Of a stretch of DNA of 17,356 bases, positions 13,048 through 17,356 are shown in pieces. Source of the DNA: Fibrobacter sp. (GTDB lineage: Bacteria; Fibrobacterota; Fibrobacteria; Fibrobacterales; Fibrobacteraceae); assembly GCA_016295375.1 (NCBI GenBank), contig JAEDLI010000045.1, positions 1 through 17,356 of the forward strand. The letters are read 5' to 3'. The notes under the pieces were generated by a model, which saw only the letters and a list, made by a program, of their open reading frames with translations, was not told where the DNA came from and searched no databases. The position numbers and the translations under genes were made by a program. Within the stretch, counting starts at the first letter, position 1; the number at the start of each line of letters is the position of its first letter.

Positions 13048-16000
13048 CTATTTTTTCTTCTTGCGGCGGACGCCCCACTTGTCCTTGATTTCTTCTTCAA
13101 TCTTTCTCTTGGCATAGCGAACTACCATCTTGAACTGAACCGTATAGACGCCTGTTCCCACAAAGCGCCCGTTATGGTCCTTGAAGTTCCAGTTCACGAA
13201 CACCTTCTGGTCCGAATTCAAGCAGTTACCGCCAAACTTAGGGCTATTACAAGGCACCGTGATGACAGTATCGTTCACATATTGTCCCAGATGGTCGAAG
13301 TAGTTCACCACGAAGGAGATGAACACCTTCTCTGGATCCAGGGAATCGAGTACAGAAGGATCCACGGAACCATCGGCTGCTATCTGTGCTCGGTCAAGCA
13401 ACTGCGGCACGAACCGTTCGCCTAGCTGAACCAGGTGACCTAGGGCTCCTTCCTTTTCCAAGTCTTCCTTGGTGGTGGAGCTAGGCACATAGCGCAGGTT
13501 CACGGAACTCATGGTATGCAGGATTTCGTCCTTGTCGTCGAAGGTTCCCATCTTGGTAGATTCCACCAAGTGGTTCAAGAGGCCTCCGATAATAACCGGC
13601 GACGGGTCGTCTCCGGCGATGTTGCCGAAATTATCCTGAATAGCCCCCTTACTTCCGCGAACCACCATCAGAGAATCACCTGGCATCACCGTAACCTGAC
13701 CTGCATCCAGAATCAAGGTTGCAATCATACCGTCCTCGGACCAAGAGATGGACGAGGGAATCAGATCCAGTGTATCCTTACCGTGAATGTAGCGGAAATA
13801 ATCCCTGCCATCTACTTTTTTGATGGGCTCGGAGAAAGCAACTGCCAAAGTGTCTGCCTTTTTGCCATAATTGAGGGTTGCCCCTGCAATAACCGGAGAC
13901 ATCTTATCCGTAACTCGGACAGGATCTTCGTTAACGAAAATCTCATCAAAGACCGGATAATAGGTGTACACTGTTGCCGGCGGCAAAGACTCACTGATAC
14001 TGGTAACTCCCTTGGCCAATGGCGACGGGGAGTATACATCCCAAATCACCTTGGTCGGATCCTTGGAATCTAGCTTCAGATACGAAGGCTGAGCCTGCAG
14101 CTGAACGAGCAATCCACGGTCGCTATACCAGGGGAAGGTCATGTGGAGTTTTTCCAAATCCTCCTGCTTCAGAGGCGCGGAATAGTTGACGACCACCTGG
14201 TCCATAACTCCGTCGTAATCCGTATCCCAGTATTCCACCGCCTTTACCGCCGGCAGGCGATCCACCACCGTCACGGGGACATGGCGGTCGTATTCGTCGG
14301 ACGTGATGAAGGGGGCATTGCTGAAGGTCACGTTGGGATACAGGGACACGCTGTCCTTCATGTTCCCCTGAAGTTTAAGGTTCTCACCCACAAAGATGAC
14401 GATATTCTTCGAGGGCAGGTAGACCTTGGAGACCTGGCCAAGGCCGAAGAATACCTCCTTGCCCTTCTGTTTTAGGGCAATCAGCATCTCCGGGTAGCTC
14501 AAGTCAAGGGGGATAATGTCTACGTTGAATTCCACGAACAGGGAATCTAGGCCACCCTTGGTAGTATCCCTAATAGCGTGTGCCGCCTTGATGATATTGG
14601 TTCCCAGTTCCACCAGGGGTACCTGACGCACGTAGGTGGCCCCGTTCTGCTTGTCCTTATAGACAATCTGGGCATAGGAGCTCTGGTCGATTTCATCGGG
14701 GAATACTAGGTCGGAAACGTCGTTCAGAATAATCCTGTCACGTTCTCCATTGAGGGTCGGTACCGTCGCCGGATTCATGGTCACACCGTTGACCACCAAA
14801 GAAACTGACACCACGTCTACAAATTTGGACAACGTATCCTGTAACAGGATTTCCACGTAATCCAGCTGGCCGTCTAGCTCGCCGGAGTCCTTGATTAGAG
14901 CAATCTTGCCTTCGGGAACCACCGCAAAGAAGTTGATATTGTCTATCACTACAAGCTGACCTACTTCGTTGGTGATGTAGATTTCTCCATTGCGTACGGG
15001 GTCATAGGCGGTCACATAAATCGTGACGCTGCCGTCGGCATTGACCTTGATGGAATCGCCCGGAGCCGGGTTGTTGGGGTCTATCAGGATAAGTCCCGAC
15101 GGAGTGGTGAACGTAAGGGAATCCACATGGTCACCGAAGTATTCCTTTACCTTGTCAGCGCTCAAAGTGATAGCAACCACATCACCAACCTTGGCCGAAT
15201 CGATATTGGCGTTCTGACGGAAGTCCAAGGAGATATCCGTGGGGTTGTTGTCCACATAGTACACATTCTCACCGATAGTTACCGTACCGGGGTCACCGGG
15301 CTTCTTGTCATCGGCATTCTGGACTACAGAATCGCCCTTGTCATAATCGTCCCAAGACGGGTTGACATATCCACCGCCAGCTGAGCTATACCCAAAATCC
15401 TCACCGCCACCATTGGGGCTGTAGTTTCCAGTACTGCTGCTAAACAGAATTCCTCCGCCACTGCCTTCGTCGCTGCTAGAAGAGCTACTAAACAACTCTC
15501 CTCCTCCCCCCTGGCTACTGCTGGAGCCATTGCTTTCAGAGGAGCCTTCGCTATTGGAAGAGGAACCATTACTATCCGAAGAACCTGTGCTACTAGAAGA
15601 GTCCCCGCTACCAGAAGATCCTTCGCTGCCGGAAGAAGTATCATTGCTATCCGAAGAACCCGTGCTACTAGAAGAGTCCCCACTACCAGAAGATCCTTCG
15701 CTGCCGGAAGAAGAATCGTTGCTATCCGAAGAATCCGTGCTACTAGAAGAATCCTCACTACCGGACGACCCTTCACTGTTAGAAGAAGAACCCTGACTGC
15801 TAGACGACTGTTTACTGCTAGAAGATTCATTCCATTCTTCTTGGGAACTGAGCCGCTCCCAGCTGCTGGAAGAGATATCGCCGGCAGTACTTGCACTGGA
15901 GCGGGCAATTTGAATCTTGTCCAGGGGAGCCAGGTCATCTAGGAAGTTATCTATCCACTGCATGTGGGCAAGCACGTTGTTGTCGATAAGCCTGTTCGGG

Positions 16001-17292
16001 TTGGCCGCATAGTCAACGAAAATCACGTGTCCCGTGTTGCTGGCCACGAACAGGTGGCCATGGCCATCGACCGTTCCCTGGTCCAGGCGCCAACCCACCG
16101 TGGGAGTGGCCCCATTTCTGTTTGTACCACCATCGCAATAGCCGGATTGACCGGAATTGCCCCATTCACCTGTCGTAGGGTCGGCTTTCTGCCTGCAGGA
16201 GGGAGTACGGGGACCGGAAAGGTGAGTCGTGTCTTCCGGGAAAAAGAAGGTGCGCAGGTTAATTTCGGCAAGCACCCTAGCCTTCATCTGGCCTCCTTCC
16301 CTGTAGGGTTCAATCTGCACAATTTTAGAACCGCCAAAGATAAAGATGGTGTTTGAATAGGGGTCGTACGTTCCGCCATGGGCTCCTTCCAGGGAATCAA
16401 TAAGGGTTATTTTCCCAAGGCTGATGACCACGGAATCCCCTACGTGCCCCAAGTATTTCGCCGAATCTGCGGCATTGTTGATTTTTTTCCATGTAGTATC
16501 CGTAAAATAACCGAAGTGGGAACCCGCCCTCCACTGTTTTTTCAGGGATTCGCTACAGGCAACACCATTCAGGTCCGTTTCACATCCGCCGCCTGCATAG
16601 TTTGAATAGGTATAAAAGGCATTGCCTTCGCCGTCCCATATCACGGTAGTAACCTGCTTAATATTCTTGTTGCGGTCCGGCAGGCTCTTGTAGGGTTCCT
16701 TGGCGGGCGTCCTCAGTTCCACCTGATAACCCACATTGGACAATCCCCCGTCATTCGTGTTGTCTAGGGCGTAACGGACCAGGGGCCCCGGCATACCGTC
16801 GGCCCAAACAAACTTGTGGTTCGGGTCCACCATCACGTGCCAGTAGCCCTGGGTACTTCCCGTTCCCGAATTTTCCGTCTTGTAGTTCGCAGGGGAGGTC
16901 TTTACCACACAGGTGTTGGCATTGGTGCTTCCGCTATTCTTTTTTATCTTATGGAGCCTGGCTCCCTGGCCCGCCACAATCAGGTCACCGTCCGGGTGGT
17001 GCATAATGCCGTCGGCACCGTTTGAATGGCAAAGGTCCTTCTTGTTTAAAAGCCTCAAGTACCCCAGGCCGTCATAGAAGTAGTCAATACTCTTGACACG
17101 GTCGGTGCCGATGTACTTGGTATAATAGAGGGTGGCGTTCGTGGAAGGCTGTTCCACGATTTCGCCAATCTGCTGAATCCAGATACCCGTCGCCGGGTTT
17201 TCCGGAGCTCCCGACGGAGTTGCGACTCCGGCAAGTGCAAGCGTCACTGCCGAAAGAATCGCCGTTGTCAAGTTTCTTGCCATCTTTTTCAT
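13048..17292 (-). CDS. Large secreted surface protein: propeller-like domain, Ser-rich repeats, Ig-like segments, basic tail
   Basis: This 1414-aa protein begins with a signal peptide (KKMAR, hydrophobic 8-23, likely cut near A24 or A29). Residues about 40-460 contain repeated strand patterns such as ADGIMHHPDGDLIVAGQG, GGTYDPYSNTIFIFGG and GTVDGHGHLFVASNTG, suggesting a beta-propeller of NHL/YWTD style, with several cysteines. A serine-rich linker (about 465-640) contains 25-residue tandem repeats. Residues about 665-1360 look like several Ig-like beta-sandwiches, including DTDYDGVMDQVVVNYSAPL and TLAVAFSEPI segments typical of secreted Ig-like folds. The end (1364-1414) has a FlgD-like NGRFVGTGVYTVQF segment and a Lys/Arg tail (RRKKKK). 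Such linkers and basic tails are known from Fibrobacter surface enzymes; no catalytic motif is seen, so it may be an adhesin or scaffold (inference). Start ATG 17292 has AGAGGG 7 bases before it. Confidence 0.85.
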   Translation of the reverse strand: MKKMARNLTTAILSAVTLALAGVATPSGAPENPATGIWIQQIGEIVEQPSTNATLYYTKYIGTDRVKSIDYFYDGLGYLRLLNKKDLCHSNGADGIMHHPDGDLIVAGQGARLHKIKKNSGSTNANTCVVKTSPANYKTENSGTGSTQGYWHVMVDPNHKFVWADGMPGPLVRYALDNTNDGGLSNVGYQVELRTPAKEPYKSLPDRNKNIKQVTTVIWDGEGNAFYTYSNYAGGGCETDLNGVACSESLKKQWRAGSHFGYFTDTTWKKINNAADSAKYLGHVGDSVVISLGKITLIDSLEGAHGGTYDPYSNTIFIFGGSKIVQIEPYREGGQMKARVLAEINLRTFFFPEDTTHLSGPRTPSCRQKADPTTGEWGNSGQSGYCDGGTNRNGATPTVGWRLDQGTVDGHGHLFVASNTGHVIFVDYAANPNRLIDNNVLAHMQWIDNFLDDLAPLDKIQIARSSASTAGDISSSSWERLSSQEEWNESSSSKQSSSSQGSSSNSEGSSGSEDSSSSTDSSDSNDSSSGSEGSSGSGDSSSSTGSSDSNDTSSGSEGSSGSGDSSSSTGSSDSNGSSSNSEGSSESNGSSSSQGGGGELFSSSSSSDEGSGGGILFSSSTGNYSPNGGGEDFGYSSAGGGYVNPSWDDYDKGDSVVQNADDKKPGDPGTVTIGENVYYVDNNPTDISLDFRQNANIDSAKVGDVVAITLSADKVKEYFGDHVDSLTFTTPSGLILIDPNNPAPGDSIKVNADGSVTIYVTAYDPVRNGEIYITNEVGQLVVIDNINFFAVVPEGKIALIKDSGELDGQLDYVEILLQDTLSKFVDVVSVSLVVNGVTMNPATVPTLNGERDRIILNDVSDLVFPDEIDQSSYAQIVYKDKQNGATYVRQVPLVELGTNIIKAAHAIRDTTKGGLDSLFVEFNVDIIPLDLSYPEMLIALKQKGKEVFFGLGQVSKVYLPSKNIVIFVGENLKLQGNMKDSVSLYPNVTFSNAPFITSDEYDRHVPVTVVDRLPAVKAVEYWDTDYDGVMDQVVVNYSAPLKQEDLEKLHMTFPWYSDRGLLVQLQAQPSYLKLDSKDPTKVIWDVYSPSPLAKGVTSISESLPPATVYTYYPVFDEIFVNEDPVRVTDKMSPVIAGATLNYGKKADTLAVAFSEPIKKVDGRDYFRYIHGKDTLDLIPSSISWSEDGMIATLILDAGQVTVMPGDSLMVVRGSKGAIQDNFGNIAGDDPSPVIIGGLLNHLVESTKMGTFDDKDEILHTMSSVNLRYVPSSTTKEDLEKEGALGHLVQLGERFVPQLLDRAQIAADGSVDPSVLDSLDPEKVFISFVVNYFDHLGQYVNDTVITVPCNSPKFGGNCLNSDQKVFVNWNFKDHNGRFVGTGVYTVQFKMVVRYAKRKIEEEIKDKWGVRRKKKK
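15511..15789 (-). repeat. 75-bp tandem repeats coding the Ser-rich linker
   Basis: Three full 75-bp units (15715-15789, 15640-15714, 15565-15639) and a partial fourth (15511-15564) encode 25-residue blocks of the form SSSGSEGSSGSGDSS... with scattered Asp, Glu and Asn (residues 502-594). Units 2 and 3 differ at 5 of 75 bases by my alignment, units 1 and 2 at 11, so the last duplication is recent and copy number is likely to vary between strains. The unit length keeps the frame. Confidence 0.85.
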
Positions 17293-17299
17293 AGCACTA

Positions 17300-17305
17300 C
17301 CCTCT
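17300..17305 (-). promoter_or_regulatory. Shine-Dalgarno site of the large surface protein
   Basis: AGAGGG on the minus strand (17305 to 17300) lies 7 bases before ATG 17292 and supports that start over the in-frame Met4. No promoter is visible in the remaining 50 bases to the window edge. Confidence 0.7.
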
Positions 17306-17356
17306 GAAAGGTTTTAGTCCCCAAGGCTCATCCCACCCTTGCCGGCACGGATACCC

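Noticed and set aside
15530..15796. Plus-strand acidic repeat protein (LLEESPLPEDPSLPEE type) opposite the Ser-rich linker.
   Set aside because: It is the mirror reading of the 75-bp repeats in the large gene, with no ribosome site.

Overview
The window looks like chromosomal DNA of a Fibrobacter-like bacterium (Fibrobacterota; inference). The evidence is two large secreted proteins with long serine-rich linkers, one ending in a lysine/arginine-rich tail, a compact RpoD-type sigma factor without region 1.1, and moderately GC-rich genes separated by AT-rich spacers. No tRNA, rRNA, CRISPR array, transposase or phage gene was seen.

Layout. From the left: a gene-free leader with a small palindromic element (1-274); a YgiQ-type radical SAM protein (+); prmA (-), whose stop overlaps the ygiQ stop; and directly upstream of prmA on the same strand a secreted M6 metalloprotease with a serine-rich linker and a possible C-terminal sorting domain. 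Divergent from the protease, across about 45 bp, is a Fic/DUF4172-type protein (+) whose catalytic histidine is replaced by arginine. The fic gene ends inside a 7-bp G-rich tandem repeat. Next is an unrecognised 212-aa protein (-) with its own terminator.

The stretch 7037-11847 is one tight minus-strand operon: SAM methyltransferase, LPG-synthase-type membrane protein, an in-frame fusion of a short UvrD-like helicase (no 2B subdomain) to a PlsC-type acyltransferase, and murI. Three of the four products, plus the acyltransferase half of the fusion, fit envelope or lipid metabolism; the helicase half does not.

Divergent from this operon is an RpoD-like sigma factor (+). Its 252-bp upstream region holds a good sigma70-like promoter, two matching odd-length palindromes (one inside the promoter spacer) and a long inverted repeat in the predicted leader. 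After a repeat-like hairpin and a strong bidirectional terminator comes a 1414-aa secreted protein (-) with a beta-propeller-like N-terminus, a serine-rich linker built of 75-bp tandem repeats, Ig-like segments and a basic tail.

The most unusual items are the helicase-acyltransferase fusion, the degenerate Fic active site, the operator-like layout before the sigma gene and the telomere-like repeat after fic. No single coherent new defence or mobile system is evident.
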